A stretch of 64,000 nt of DNA from Fen-1254 sp963769605 (GCA_963769605.1 CAVYML010000003.1:682001-746000); one strand, 5' to 3'. Shown: positions 24,379 to 32,147, numbered from the stretch's first letter. Notes: generated by a model not told the origin, from the sequence alone. Made by a program: numbers and translations.

Positions 24379-26076
24379 TTACCGTTTACCATCTTTAAGC
24401 TCTATCTTCGCCCATGTATCTTTTAGCGTAACCACACGATTAAAAACCGGGGCGCCCGGTTTGGAATCCTTGATGTCGGCGCAGAAATATCCTATCCGCT
24501 CGAACTGAAAACGTTCGCCCGGTTTTGCCGCGCCTAACATCGGTTCTAATTTGCATTGTGTCAGTACCTGCAAAGAATTCGGGTTGATGTTGTCTAAGAA
24601 GGTTTTTCCTTCCTCTGCTTCATCCGGATTTTCTTTCAGGAACAGGCGGTCGTAAAGACGCACTTCGGCGTTGAACGCATGCGGAGCGGAGACCCAGTGA
24701 ATAGTTGCTTTGACCTTTCGATTCGCCGTCGGCGTGCCGCTTTTCGACGTCGGGTCGTATGTGCAGTGTAATTCGATAACATTGCCCTTATCATCTTTAA
24801 TAACTTTTTCGCATTTGATAATATACGCATACCGCAGCCGCACTTCTTTGCCCGGGGATAAACGAAAATATTTCGGCGGCGGAATTTCGCGGAAATCTTC
24901 CTGCTCGATGTACAGTTCCCTCGAGAACGGGACCATTCGGGTTCCGGCGGATTCATCTTCAGGATTGTTGACGGCCTGAAGTTCTTCCACATGTCCTTCC
25001 GGATAATTCGTCAGTATGACCTTTACAGGATTCAGAACCGCATTCGCGCGCTGCGCTGTTTTATTCAAATCTTCACGAATACTCCACTCGAGCATTGCAA
25101 CATCGATCAGGCTGTCCTTTTTTGAAACGCCTATCTTATCGCAGAAGACGCGTATCGATTCGCTCGTATAGCCGCGACGGCGGTACCCGGTGATGGTCGG
25201 CATGCGCGGATCGTCCCAGCCGGAGACATGTTTTTCCTGAACGAGTTGCAGCAGTTTCCGTTTGCTAAGGACAGTATATGTAAGATTCAAGCGTGCAAAT
25301 TCAATCTGCTGCGGATGATAAATGCTGAGTTGATCGATAAACCAGTCGTAGAGCGGACGGTGATTCTCGAATTCCAGCGTGCAAATAGAATGTGTTATGC
25401 CCTCGATAGAATCTTCCAATCCGTGCGCCCAGTCGTACATTGGATAGACGCACCATTTATCCCCCTGCCGGTGATGCGATTCATGAATAATGCGATACAT
25501 AATCGGATCGCGCAAGTTCACATTGGGGGCTGCCATATCGATCTTTGCGCGGAGTGTTTTGGAACCGTTCGGAAATTCACCATTGTGCATGCGTTCGAAG
25601 AGATCGAGGTTCTCTTCGATACTTCTGCTGCGATAGGGGCTCTCTTTCCCCGGTTCGGTCAACGTGCCGCGAGTATCGCGGATTTCATCTCCGCTCAGAT
25701 CGCAGACGTATGCTTTTCCGGCCTTAATCAACTGCACTGCCCATTCATACATTTTATCGAAATAGTCCGATGCGTAAAATAAACGATCTTCAAAATCTCC
25801 GCCGATCCACCGAACGTCGTCGATGATGGAATCCACATATTCCTGTTCCTCTTTGGAAGGATTTGTATCGTCGAAGCGCATATTGAACTTGCCGCCGTAT
25901 TGTTTGGCAATGCCGTAATTCAAGTTGATGGATTTCGCATGGCCGATGTGAAGGTATCCGTTCGGTTCGGGCGGAAAGCGTGTATGGATGCGTCCCTGGA
26001 ATTTATTGGTCTTCAGATCTTCGTCAATAATTTCCCGTATAAAATCTTTTTTCTCTTCTTTTTCGTCAATAGACAT
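24379..26076 (-). CDS. glnS: glutaminyl-tRNA synthetase
   Basis: The 565-residue class I synthetase charges tRNA-Gln directly. RFPPEPNGYLHIGHAKS (residues 33-49) contains the HIGH motif, the KMSKS equivalent is VLSKRKL, and the C-terminal beta-barrel anticodon-binding domain follows (RLSPGKEVRLRYAY). Length and order match bacterial GlnRS. Having both this and gltX in the window implies no need of the Glu-tRNA-Gln amidotransferase route for Gln. Two dispersed hairpin repeats lie upstream. Confidence 0.97.
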   Translation of the reverse strand: MSIDEKEEKKDFIREIIDEDLKTNKFQGRIHTRFPPEPNGYLHIGHAKSINLNYGIAKQYGGKFNMRFDDTNPSKEEQEYVDSIIDDVRWIGGDFEDRLFYASDYFDKMYEWAVQLIKAGKAYVCDLSGDEIRDTRGTLTEPGKESPYRSRSIEENLDLFERMHNGEFPNGSKTLRAKIDMAAPNVNLRDPIMYRIIHESHHRQGDKWCVYPMYDWAHGLEDSIEGITHSICTLEFENHRPLYDWFIDQLSIYHPQQIEFARLNLTYTVLSKRKLLQLVQEKHVSGWDDPRMPTITGYRRRGYTSESIRVFCDKIGVSKKDSLIDVAMLEWSIREDLNKTAQRANAVLNPVKVILTNYPEGHVEELQAVNNPEDESAGTRMVPFSRELYIEQEDFREIPPPKYFRLSPGKEVRLRYAYIIKCEKVIKDDKGNVIELHCTYDPTSKSGTPTANRKVKATIHWVSAPHAFNAEVRLYDRLFLKENPDEAEEGKTFLDNINPNSLQVLTQCKLEPMLGAAKPGERFQFERIGYFCADIKDSKPGAPVFNRVVTLKDTWAKIELKDGKR

Positions 26077-26221
26077 TTTCTTAGAATTCCTTTGTTAATA
26101 AAGATTCGTAACTCAAATCCTGACAGGATTTGTACGATGTGGAGTTACAAAAATTTAATGTAATTGTTCAGCGTAATTTAACACAATTTATTTTCTTCTC
26201 AGTTATCAATCTACTTTTTTC

Positions 26222-26316
26222 GAGGCTGTCCGATATTGGGAAATAATGACAAACAGGAATGTTTGTCCTACCATGATTCTTCCTTCCGTGTAGACAAACA
26301 GGAATGTTTGTCCTAC
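26222..26316. repeat. MITE-like repeat with two GACAAACA-GGAA-TGTTTGTC hairpins
   Basis: The stretch starts GAGGCTGTCC like the element at 54178 and contains two copies (26247-26272 and 26293-26315) of an 8-bp perfect stem with a GGAA tetraloop followed by CTAC. It lies upstream of glnS. The rest of 26077-26425 has no gene. Confidence 0.7.
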
Positions 26317-26558
26317 TATGATTCGTCCTTATGAATAATTACACTTTATTATAGTATAAGAAAAAAGAAAAGGATTTTCAAAGGAAAGACATAGAAGACA
26401 TCGTTTTCAGAGCGGTTGTCTTGATGGTAGTGGGGTCTTTTGAAATTAATAGGCGAATATAGGCTATTTATTGCGATGTGATACAGGGCTTGAACTTGAT
26501 CTGGATTTCTTGGATATTGAGTCATTGATTACTCATTCAACTTTAAGAGGGGATAAAT

Positions 26559-26702
26559 ATGACCGATGATGATGAATTATCCGAAGATGAAAAAGAACCA
26601 TTGGAATCCGATTCGGATGATCTGAATAACGAAAGTGCTGAAAGTGATCCCGGTTCTTTCACAAAATCTATTCCATCGTCTATACCTTCCCAAAAGGAAT
26701 AA
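26559..26702 (+). CDS. small acidic protein (47 residues)
   Basis: A strong ribosome site (AAGAGGGGAT) seven bases before ATG 26559 opens a 47-codon frame. The N-terminal two thirds are acidic (start MTDDDELSEDEKEPLESDSD) and the tail is rich in Ser and Pro. It overlaps the 3' end of the convergent membrane-protein gene by 23 bases. No family is recognised. Such acidic peptides can mimic DNA, but nothing here proves that. Confidence 0.5.
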   Translation: MTDDDELSEDEKEPLESDSDDLNNESAESDPGSFTKSIPSSIPSQKE

Positions 26703-27201
26703 TCCATATACAAAGAGAAATGATTTCAACAAGAAAGATTATAATAATTGCGGTTTCACAATTCCCTTTCCAGTTGATAAATGATTGATTAATATGATAA
26801 TGTCTACCTGCCCAATAGAATACACGTTTTTTATATTTCCATTCTTCTAAACCAAACCATATTTTTCTTTTTTCCCAAACTTTTTCTGGATCGAACAACT
26901 TTAATGATCCGCGCAATTTTGTAAATATGCCACATCCAATAGACGCGATAAACATGATCATTGAAAATCTAAACCAAAATGATTGAAACGAAATAAATGA
27001 ATACTTCGTCGCTATAATTGCAATTAATCCGATGTTTATGCTTGAAATCCATGCAAGATATCTGTCTATTCTACTATCAACTGCATCCGATCTTTGTATC
27101 GCCCAATCATAGGATTTAAAAGCAACATCATAAAGATAAATAACGGATGGGTATTTCTTTCTCAATGTTTTATCTCGTTTTATCGTTTTCAAATTTCCCA
27201 T
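26680..27201 (-). CDS. membrane protein of unknown function, transposon cargo
   Basis: This 173-residue protein has two adjacent hydrophobic helices (about residues 50-95, NIGLIAIIATKYSF and FSMIMFIASIGCGIF) and one near the C-terminus (IIIIFLVEIISLCIWIIPF), separated by a basic, aromatic-rich middle. The layout resembles small defence-associated membrane effectors such as SLATT-type proteins, but no diagnostic motif is seen. AAGGA precedes ATG 27201. It is downstream of the methyltransferase gene on the same strand. Confidence 0.55.
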   Translation of the reverse strand: MGNLKTIKRDKTLRKKYPSVIYLYDVAFKSYDWAIQRSDAVDSRIDRYLAWISSINIGLIAIIATKYSFISFQSFWFRFSMIMFIASIGCGIFTKLRGSLKLFDPEKVWEKRKIWFGLEEWKYKKRVFYWAGRHYHINQSFINWKGNCETAIIIIFLVEIISLCIWIIPFGKV

Positions 27202-27390
27202 ATATTCCTTAAACTAAAAATGCTCAAGTCTTAAATCAAGAGTTGAGCATTTGATTAAATTATGATTGTTTGTCCGTTGACTATTCTATCGGTTTATCCT
27301 TTACGTCTTTTGTAAGTTTGTGCTGAACTCTTGGTTCAAAGATACATTGATTTATTTCTATTGTCAAATATCAAAATAATGATTTTTGCC

Positions 27391-28965
27391 TTACTTAATA
27401 TCCAAGCTTATTTGAGTAGAAACTTGTTTTCTTTCTGCTTCTTTTAATACATCCAAAGAAATTGGAAGTTCCATTCGTTCTCCGTTTAAAATATCGTTTA
27501 CACTTACAACCTTTATTCTGGGATATTTATGGCCAAGCATGTTCTCATAAATACCATATTTTTTACTTTCTCTAATAAGATTAGGCATTGGATAAAGAGT
27601 AATCAAATATCCCATTACTGCTTTTTCTCGTTCAATTGTACCGTTTAAATCTCTAATTACTGATGGTGTAAGTGTTTCGTTCGATTTTACACTAAACAAT
27701 ACTTGTTGTGCTATTTGTTCGTCTTTTTGGTTCTTATCGAGAACAAATGAAACTCCATCTATGCCTTTATCTCCGCCCTTTTTCTCATTGATAATCGCCT
27801 TATTATTTGAATATGAAAGAACCGCCCATTTTTCAAATTCTTTTCGAGTACGATCATCTTCTTTGTTAGCCAAAGCTATGGCACTTTCCAGGTCTTCGGG
27901 TACACCATTAAGAGATATTTTATCTAATGCTGATTTTCCAAAATGTTCTTCAAGTCTTTTCAAGATTAATGAAATACTTTGATATGTTATGTCCATTCCA
28001 ATCCATTTGCGTTCCAATCTTTCTGCAACCGCTATAGTTGTACCACATCCACAATATGCATCTAAAACAATATCCCCATTATTACTGCTCGCATTAATGA
28101 TCTTTTCAAGAAGTTCTTCGGGCTTCTGGGTTGGATAACCAAGACGTTCTTTCGCCGATTGATTTATTATCTCAATGTACCAATAATCCTCAATTGGAAC
28201 TCCTTCTTTCAAATAGTCCCTTACCACTAATTCGGGATGCGTTTTTTCCCATTTCGGGTCAACATCTTTTGCCGATTGAATTGGACTACCCTTTATTCCT
28301 CTACCACATAATCGATATAATCCATTTTGATCTTTAAGTTTAAATTTTTGGATCGTAACCGGAGAAAGGGGTCGTAAAATAGACTCCCAATTGAAAGTGT
28401 ATGATGAAGATTTTGAATAAAAAAGAATTACGTCGTGTTTTCTGCCAAAATGAGTTTTAGAAAAATGTCTGGATTTATAACACCAAATGATTTCATTCTG
28501 AAAATCTCCCCCATTCGCGCAAAAAATTGCATCAATAATTAACTTCAAATAATGGCTTGCTGTAGGGTCGCAATGAAAATAAAAACTACCTGTAGATTTA
28601 AGAACTCTAAATATCTCTGCGATTCTTAAAGTCATGCTGACAAGATAAGCAAGAAGACTTCCTTTACCTAAAACTTTTTCAAGACCGATTATTAATTCAA
28701 TACTTTGTTTTGTGAAAACTCCCTTATAGTTACTTATAATTTCTGCCAAGCCCTCTTCGCTTCTTGTGTCCCATGTCCATGTATCAATAAATGCCTGTGC
28801 TTGTGCTCTATCTTCTCCACCGATATTATTGTAAATCTGATTGTAGTTTCTTTTGGAATTGAAAGGCGGATCAATATAGCAAAGGTCTATCGTTTCATCT
28901 TTGATATACTTACGGAGAACTTCAAGATTATCTCCGTAATAGAGACTATTCGATGTTGTTTTCAT
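27391..28965 (-). CDS. DNA N6-adenine/N4-cytosine methyltransferase fused to a restriction-nuclease-like domain
   Basis: The 524-residue protein has a catalytic motif DPPFNSKRNY (about 30-39) ahead of the AdoMet motif DAYCGCGTT (about residue 305), the beta-class order. The C-terminal 150 residues hold KGGDKGIDGV and QQVLFSVKSNE, the D and E/S-x-K pattern of a Mrr-like PD-(D/E)XK domain. Modification and cleavage may thus lie in one polypeptide, or the second domain may only bind DNA. Its ATG overlaps the transposase stop (TAATG), so its translation is coupled to transposase expression. Target sequence unknown. Confidence 0.8.
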   Translation of the reverse strand: MKTTSNSLYYGDNLEVLRKYIKDETIDLCYIDPPFNSKRNYNQIYNNIGGEDRAQAQAFIDTWTWDTRSEEGLAEIISNYKGVFTKQSIELIIGLEKVLGKGSLLAYLVSMTLRIAEIFRVLKSTGSFYFHCDPTASHYLKLIIDAIFCANGGDFQNEIIWCYKSRHFSKTHFGRKHDVILFYSKSSSYTFNWESILRPLSPVTIQKFKLKDQNGLYRLCGRGIKGSPIQSAKDVDPKWEKTHPELVVRDYLKEGVPIEDYWYIEIINQSAKERLGYPTQKPEELLEKIINASSNNGDIVLDAYCGCGTTIAVAERLERKWIGMDITYQSISLILKRLEEHFGKSALDKISLNGVPEDLESAIALANKEDDRTRKEFEKWAVLSYSNNKAIINEKKGGDKGIDGVSFVLDKNQKDEQIAQQVLFSVKSNETLTPSVIRDLNGTIEREKAVMGYLITLYPMPNLIRESKKYGIYENMLGHKYPRIKVVSVNDILNGERMELPISLDVLKEAERKQVSTQISLDIK

Positions 28966-29810
28966 TATGCTGCTATTCTTTCTGCATTAGAATTATAATT
29001 TAATAAATCGTTCCAATCCCAAAGTCTGTTTGTGATCTTCGCTTGCATCGCTGGTGTTACTCTTAATGAATTATGAATTCTCATAAAGTTATAATGGAAA
29101 AAATGTAATGCTACTGCGGCTTTGTGGTTCTCAAGTTTCTTGCTGAAAGCGTTTGTTAATCTTGTGAATCTTCGCATCTGCATTCTCATTGTAAGATTCT
29201 GTCTTTCGATGTGGCTTGTACTGATTCTGCTTTTCTTCGGTTCGCCTAATATTATCTTAAGAGAAGTCGATACGATTGTTGCCGGGCTGTATCGTTTCTC
29301 GCCTCTGTTTTCCTCTGCATAATTCTTGTGAACCTGTCCATAGTCGATGTCTGCACCGAATACACTGTCAACGGCTTCGTTGTATGCTCCAAATGCATCC
29401 GTTGAAAGTTGGAACCGATTAGTAACTCTGTATTGCAAATCCTTTATGATCGATTTCGCATTCTCTAAACTTCTTTTTCCTGTAAGTGAACTGATGACAA
29501 GTTTAGAATCTGAATCCATCGCTACAAATACGTATTGATCGCCTACTTTGCCGTACGCCTTTTCTTCTTCTGTGCATTGCTTTTGTTTCTTCTGTACGTA
29601 GCTCCAGATTTCATCCATCTGCACAAATTTGCAATTTAAGTTCACGATTTCACAATCTAAAATCTCTTGGGCAATCTCTCCGTATTCGCATAGAACCCGG
29701 ATAATAGCTCGCTTTGTGATGCCTGTGATTCTCTCAATTGACCTGACACTTAATCCTTCTACAAGGTGCTTCAGCACAAGGGCTTTCTTTTCATTCGATA
29801 ATACGTTCAT
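28965..29810 (-). CDS. IS1-family DDE transposase (single frame)
   Basis: This 281-residue protein has an N-terminal helix-turn-helix (LSVRSIERITGITKRAIIRVL), catalytic Asp in QMDEIWSYV, second Asp in STDAFGAYNEAV and the Glu in TSHIERQNLTMRMQMRRFTR, as in IS1-type DDE enzymes. Unlike classic IS1 it needs no ribosomal frameshift, as in the ISMhu11-like branch. GGAG lies upstream of ATG 29810. It shares one base with the downstream methyltransferase gene. Confidence 0.9.
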   Translation of the reverse strand: MNVLSNEKKALVLKHLVEGLSVRSIERITGITKRAIIRVLCEYGEIAQEILDCEIVNLNCKFVQMDEIWSYVQKKQKQCTEEEKAYGKVGDQYVFVAMDSDSKLVISSLTGKRSLENAKSIIKDLQYRVTNRFQLSTDAFGAYNEAVDSVFGADIDYGQVHKNYAEENRGEKRYSPATIVSTSLKIILGEPKKSRISTSHIERQNLTMRMQMRRFTRLTNAFSKKLENHKAAVALHFFHYNFMRIHNSLRVTPAMQAKITNRLWDWNDLLNYNSNAERIAA

Positions 29811-29843
29811 TGTTTTTCTCCTTTATTTGGGTCTTGACTTAAA

Positions 29844-29892
29844 CCCGCAATGAACGTATCTTTGTGTAAGGTTGTTTGCTCGTTCATGCGGG
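29844..29892. promoter_or_regulatory. hairpin in the transposase 5' leader
   Basis: CCCGCAATGAACG (29844-29856) pairs with CGTTCATGCGGG (29881-29892) apart from one bulged base. On the minus strand this stem lies about 35 bases before the transposase start and ribosome site. A second stem, GAAAGCGTAGGTG with CACTTACGCTTTC (29904-29935), separates it from the helix-turn-helix gene. Such leader hairpins can damp read-through expression of transposases. Confidence 0.5.
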
Positions 29893-29944
29893 CAAATGAA
29901 TTAGAAAGCGTAGGTGCTTCAACACTTACGCTTTCGCTTTTATA

Positions 29945-30142
29945 CTATCTCTGTATTTCCTTCCATCGCTCTATTTCTTCTTTGCTTATCAAGGTTAATG
30001 ACTTGAATTTGTATGCTGTCATTTTTCCCCATGACAGATAATTACGAATTGAACTCGGCTCTATTCCTAAAATCTTGGCCGTCTCTTTAATCGTAAAGAA
30101 CTGTGAACCGTCTGCTATTTTTATTTCTTTCGTCTTTGTCAT
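29945..30142 (-). CDS. small helix-turn-helix (excisionase/MerR-like) protein
   Basis: With ATG at 30142 the protein has 65 residues. It contains a winged helix-turn-helix of the excisionase type: FFTIKETAKILGIEPSSIRNYLSWGKMTAYKFKSLTLISKEEIERW. Such proteins bind DNA and regulate or direct recombination. A near-consensus promoter with a palindrome in its spacer ends just before the ATG. It is transcribed toward the transposase gene. Confidence 0.8.
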   Translation of the reverse strand: MTKTKEIKIADGSQFFTIKETAKILGIEPSSIRNYLSWGKMTAYKFKSLTLISKEEIERWKEIQR

Positions 30143-30148
30143 GGCTAT

Positions 30149-30177
30149 AATATAATACATAGAGTATGTATTGTCAA
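30149..30177 (-). promoter_or_regulatory. strong promoter with embedded operator, possibly leaderless transcript
   Basis: On the minus strand TTGACA (30172-30177) is separated by exactly 17 bases from TATATT (30149-30154). The 17-base spacer is itself a perfect inverted repeat, ATACATA-CTC-TATGTAT. The -10 box ends six bases before the ATG at 30142, so transcription should start at or next to the start codon. The palindrome makes self-repression by the encoded helix-turn-helix protein likely. Confidence 0.75.
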
Positions 30178-30228
30178 GTTAAATCTTTATTATTTTTCAC
30201 TTTTCTTTCTCAAAGAAAATATCTATAT

Positions 30229-30300
30229 TTATACACGAAAACGGAATGATATTATACTTCTGGCTTTGTGAGTAGTGCCAGAGAAAACTCGGTATAACAT
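30229..30300 (-). CDS. possible 23-residue peptide with a perfect ribosome site
   Basis: AGGAGGTGAATATG gives an ideal Shine-Dalgarno sequence and spacing for an ATG at 30300, followed by 23 codons and a TAA. The peptide is basic and has no acidic residue (MLYRVFSGTTHKARSIISFR plus three). No family is recognised. Its ribosome site is complementary to a possible RNA from the plus strand that ends in a terminator at 30356-30380. Confidence 0.4.
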   Translation of the reverse strand: MLYRVFSGTTHKARSIISFRFRV

Positions 30301-30355
30301 ATTCACCTCCTGTTTCTGAAGATGCTCTAAACATCTTCGATTAAGTTTTTGGATG

Positions 30356-30380
30356 AACCCCTCTTAGTGAGGGGTTTTTT
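30356..30380 (+). terminator. intrinsic terminator on the plus strand
   Basis: AACCCCTC-TTAGT-GAGGGGTT followed by TTTT is a textbook intrinsic terminator for plus-strand transcription. No plus-strand protein gene precedes it. Two further stems lie upstream in the same direction (TCTGGC/GCCAGA near 30260-30283 and GAAGATG/CATCTTC at 30318-30338), so a structured small RNA may end here. Confidence 0.65.
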
Positions 30381-30513
30381 ATAATTATCCTCATAAGAGG
30401 ATTTTTTCCATTAACAGGTCATAAAATCTTTATAAATATAACGGTAAATAAACCTGTTTTGCGTAAAGGATGTTTGAAAATCCGGTTTGCGTATAGTAGG
30501 ATAAGAAATCGGC

Positions 30514-30585
30514 TTTACGTATAACCGATTTTTAGGAGAGTTTACGTATAACCGATTTTTAGGAGAGTTTACGTATAACCGATTT
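30514..30585. repeat. 27-bp tandem repeat (two and two-thirds copies)
   Basis: TTTACGTATAACCGATTTTT followed by AGGAGAG repeats at 30514-30540 and 30541-30567, with 18 matching bases of a third unit to 30585. Looser matches to TTTACG/GTATA continue at 30420-30513. The repeats overlap the 3' end of the leftward gene at 30559 and look like protein-binding iterons. Confidence 0.75.
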
Positions 30586-31098
30586 ATTTCTGAATGGTCT
30601 ATTTCTATAATCAATAAAATTTTTATAGTACTTTTCCCAGCCGATCATCGATTTATATTTTTCTCTAACTGCCACTTTAGTAGATTGTTTATAATTGCTA
30701 TCTTCTCCACGTTCTTTTCTTTCATTGTCTTTTTGTTCGATTAGATCATAAAGTTCCTTGTTTTCTGGAGAAACCTTCTTCCCGCGATGTTTTGATATAT
30801 CGGATTCAAGCTTTTTTAATTTGATTTTATCGTCAATTGAAGATAGGGTTGTTTGGATAGCGGTATTGAATAGATAGAGACATGATTCTCCAATTGAAGG
30901 TAATGCTTTTCCTATTTTTTGATAGTATTCTAAGCCTTTGATCTGTGACTTTTTTTGTATTTCCAGATTTTCTGTAAACTTTATTAATAGGTCTTCCAAT
31001 ACTTTTATATAAATCTTTGGATTTTTGGACCTATAATGTTTTTTCCGAATTGACTCAACAACCCTTTCTGCAATGATCCGTTCTTCTGTTTTCTTCAT
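30559..31098 (-). CDS. unknown charged protein, transposon cargo
   Basis: From ATG 31098, preceded by AAGGGGAAAA, the frame encodes 179 residues that are highly charged and probably helical (ERIIAERVVESIRKK, KIKLKKLESDISKHRGKK). No family is recognised. The last codons and stop lie within the 27-bp tandem repeats. It could bind those repeats, but this is a guess from position. Confidence 0.5.
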   Translation of the reverse strand: MKKTEERIIAERVVESIRKKHYRSKNPKIYIKVLEDLLIKFTENLEIQKKSQIKGLEYYQKIGKALPSIGESCLYLFNTAIQTTLSSIDDKIKLKKLESDISKHRGKKVSPENKELYDLIEQKDNERKERGEDSNYKQSTKVAVREKYKSMIGWEKYYKNFIDYRNRPFRNKSVIRKLS

Positions 31099-31344
31099 GC
31101 TTTTCCCCTTATAAAACGCAAGAAGCAATAGCACCCAATGGCACTATTGCTTCTTAAATGAGTTTTTTGGACTATTCACCGGGTTCGTTGTCTTCGTTAT
31201 GTCTTGGTGATTCTCCTGAAATAATACGAGGTTATATCGTTAAAATCAAATTCATCTTTGAATAATCAACAATATGACCATCACTATTCCTATTCCAATA
31301 TAGAATCCAAACACCGAAAAGCTCACAATCAAGGATATTAAATC

Positions 31345-31770
31345 ATGTCGAGAATAAACATAGTACCCATCAATGTTCTTGTTTACATCGCTGGAATATT
31401 CACACTCTTTATTGGTCTTTCCTATTTTTTCCATAATATTTCCTGTGCAATATATTTTTTGTGTACGGCTATTTTATTTTATGCGCTTGCCATTTTCTTC
31501 AGTTTTAAAAACAATAAATTAGATAAAGAATCACAAACCGGATTAATGAATAATTTGTCAAATGATGAAAAGACATTGTTACAAAGATTTATCAATGAAA
31601 AAACCTCTATTCTTAGATTATCTAAGGGAAACACAATTGCTTTGAATTTAGCTAAAAAGGGCATTCTTTCTATTCTTACAAATATGTTAAATTGGCAAAA
31701 CATAAAAACATTTCGTATCAATGAATGGGCTTTATTATACATAAAAAAATACCCTGAATCGTTAAATTGA
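31345..31770 (+). CDS. superinfection-exclusion B (SieB)-like membrane protein
   Basis: The 141-residue protein has two N-terminal transmembrane helices (NVLVYIAGIFTLFIGLSYFF and IYFLCTAILFYALAIFF) and a cytoplasmic domain LSNDEKTLLQRFINEKTSILRLSKGN...LAKKGILSIL...FRINEWALLYIKKYPE. This layout and the EK-x-LLQ-x-F-I-x-EKT and terminal WA-x-x-YI-K patterns resemble SieB-family proteins, which block phage development at the membrane. The match is by eye. AGGAT lies before ATG 31345. It is the only sizeable plus-strand cargo gene in the transposon. Confidence 0.55.
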   Translation: MSRINIVPINVLVYIAGIFTLFIGLSYFFHNISCAIYFLCTAILFYALAIFFSFKNNKLDKESQTGLMNNLSNDEKTLLQRFINEKTSILRLSKGNTIALNLAKKGILSILTNMLNWQNIKTFRINEWALLYIKKYPESLN

Positions 31771-31781
31771 TTGAATTTCAT

Positions 31782-31802
31782 ATTTCAAAAGACCCCACTA
31801 CC
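31782..31802. repeat. internal second copy of the transposon right end
   Basis: The reverse complement of this segment is GGTAGTGGGGTCTTTTGAAAT, matching the left end for 21 bases, two more than the outer right end at 32004-32022. It is 202 bp inside the outer end. The segment between them (31803-32003) has no gene; it includes repeats of ATGGAAC near 31845-31880. Confidence 0.85.
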
Positions 31803-32098
31803 CTTTTTTTATAAATATAAGTCTGGAATAGTAAAAACAGGGGATATGGAACACCTATGGAACGACTATGGAACTTTTCTTTTTTGTTCCATGGTGTCTT
31901 TTTGATGGTATTTTCCTTAAATAAGCATTACGGATGCTATCTATTTTCTTGCTTCTTTTCTTCATTTTAAGCGTAGGAAAGAATTTTTTTTTCTGGGGAC
32001 TTATTCAAAAGACCCCACTACCGTCTTGATTTTGTTGGCATCTCGCACTATCTTTTATATGAAATTCGAAAAGTTGCCGAAAAGTTGAATTGTATTCC

Positions 32099-32129
32099 AA
32101 AGCATTTCGAGCTCTGAGATGCTTTTTTT
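32099..32129. terminator. hairpin with T-run ahead of gltX
   Basis: AAAGCAT and ATGCTTT frame a loop containing TCGAGCTCTGA and are followed by TTTTTG. It fits an intrinsic terminator on the plus strand, 19 bases before gltX, and would end any read-through from the transposon side. Confidence 0.5.
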
Positions 32130-32147
32130 GTCTTCCGCACGGTGTCT

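Larger units (their letters stand above)
26426..32022. mobile_element. IS1-family compound transposon with cargo genes
   Basis: GGTAGTGGGGTCTTTTGAA at 26426-26444 is exactly inverted at 32004-32022, and the octamer GTCTTGAT directly flanks both sides (26418-26425 and 32023-32030), a clear target duplication. The GGTnnTG tip and 8-base duplication suit the IS1 family, as does the single-frame DDE transposase inside. At 5,597 bp it is much longer than a plain IS1 element. Besides the transposase it carries a methyltransferase-nuclease fusion, two membrane proteins (one SieB-like), a helix-turn-helix protein, an unknown protein and small ORFs. The cargo is strongly AT-rich. Confidence 0.9.

Noticed and set aside
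30514..30585. Tandem repeats considered as a CRISPR array
   Set aside because: Units are contiguous without unique spacers and no cas gene is present.
30411..30614. Minus-strand 67-codon ORF with NRLYVNSPK repeats
   Set aside because: It is only a translation of the 27-bp DNA repeats and overlaps the better-supported gene ending at 30559.
31252..31434. 60-codon minus-strand hydrophobic ORF opposite the SieB-like gene
   Set aside because: It overlaps the start of the SieB-like gene and its hydrophobicity mirrors the AT-rich antisense; no ribosome site.
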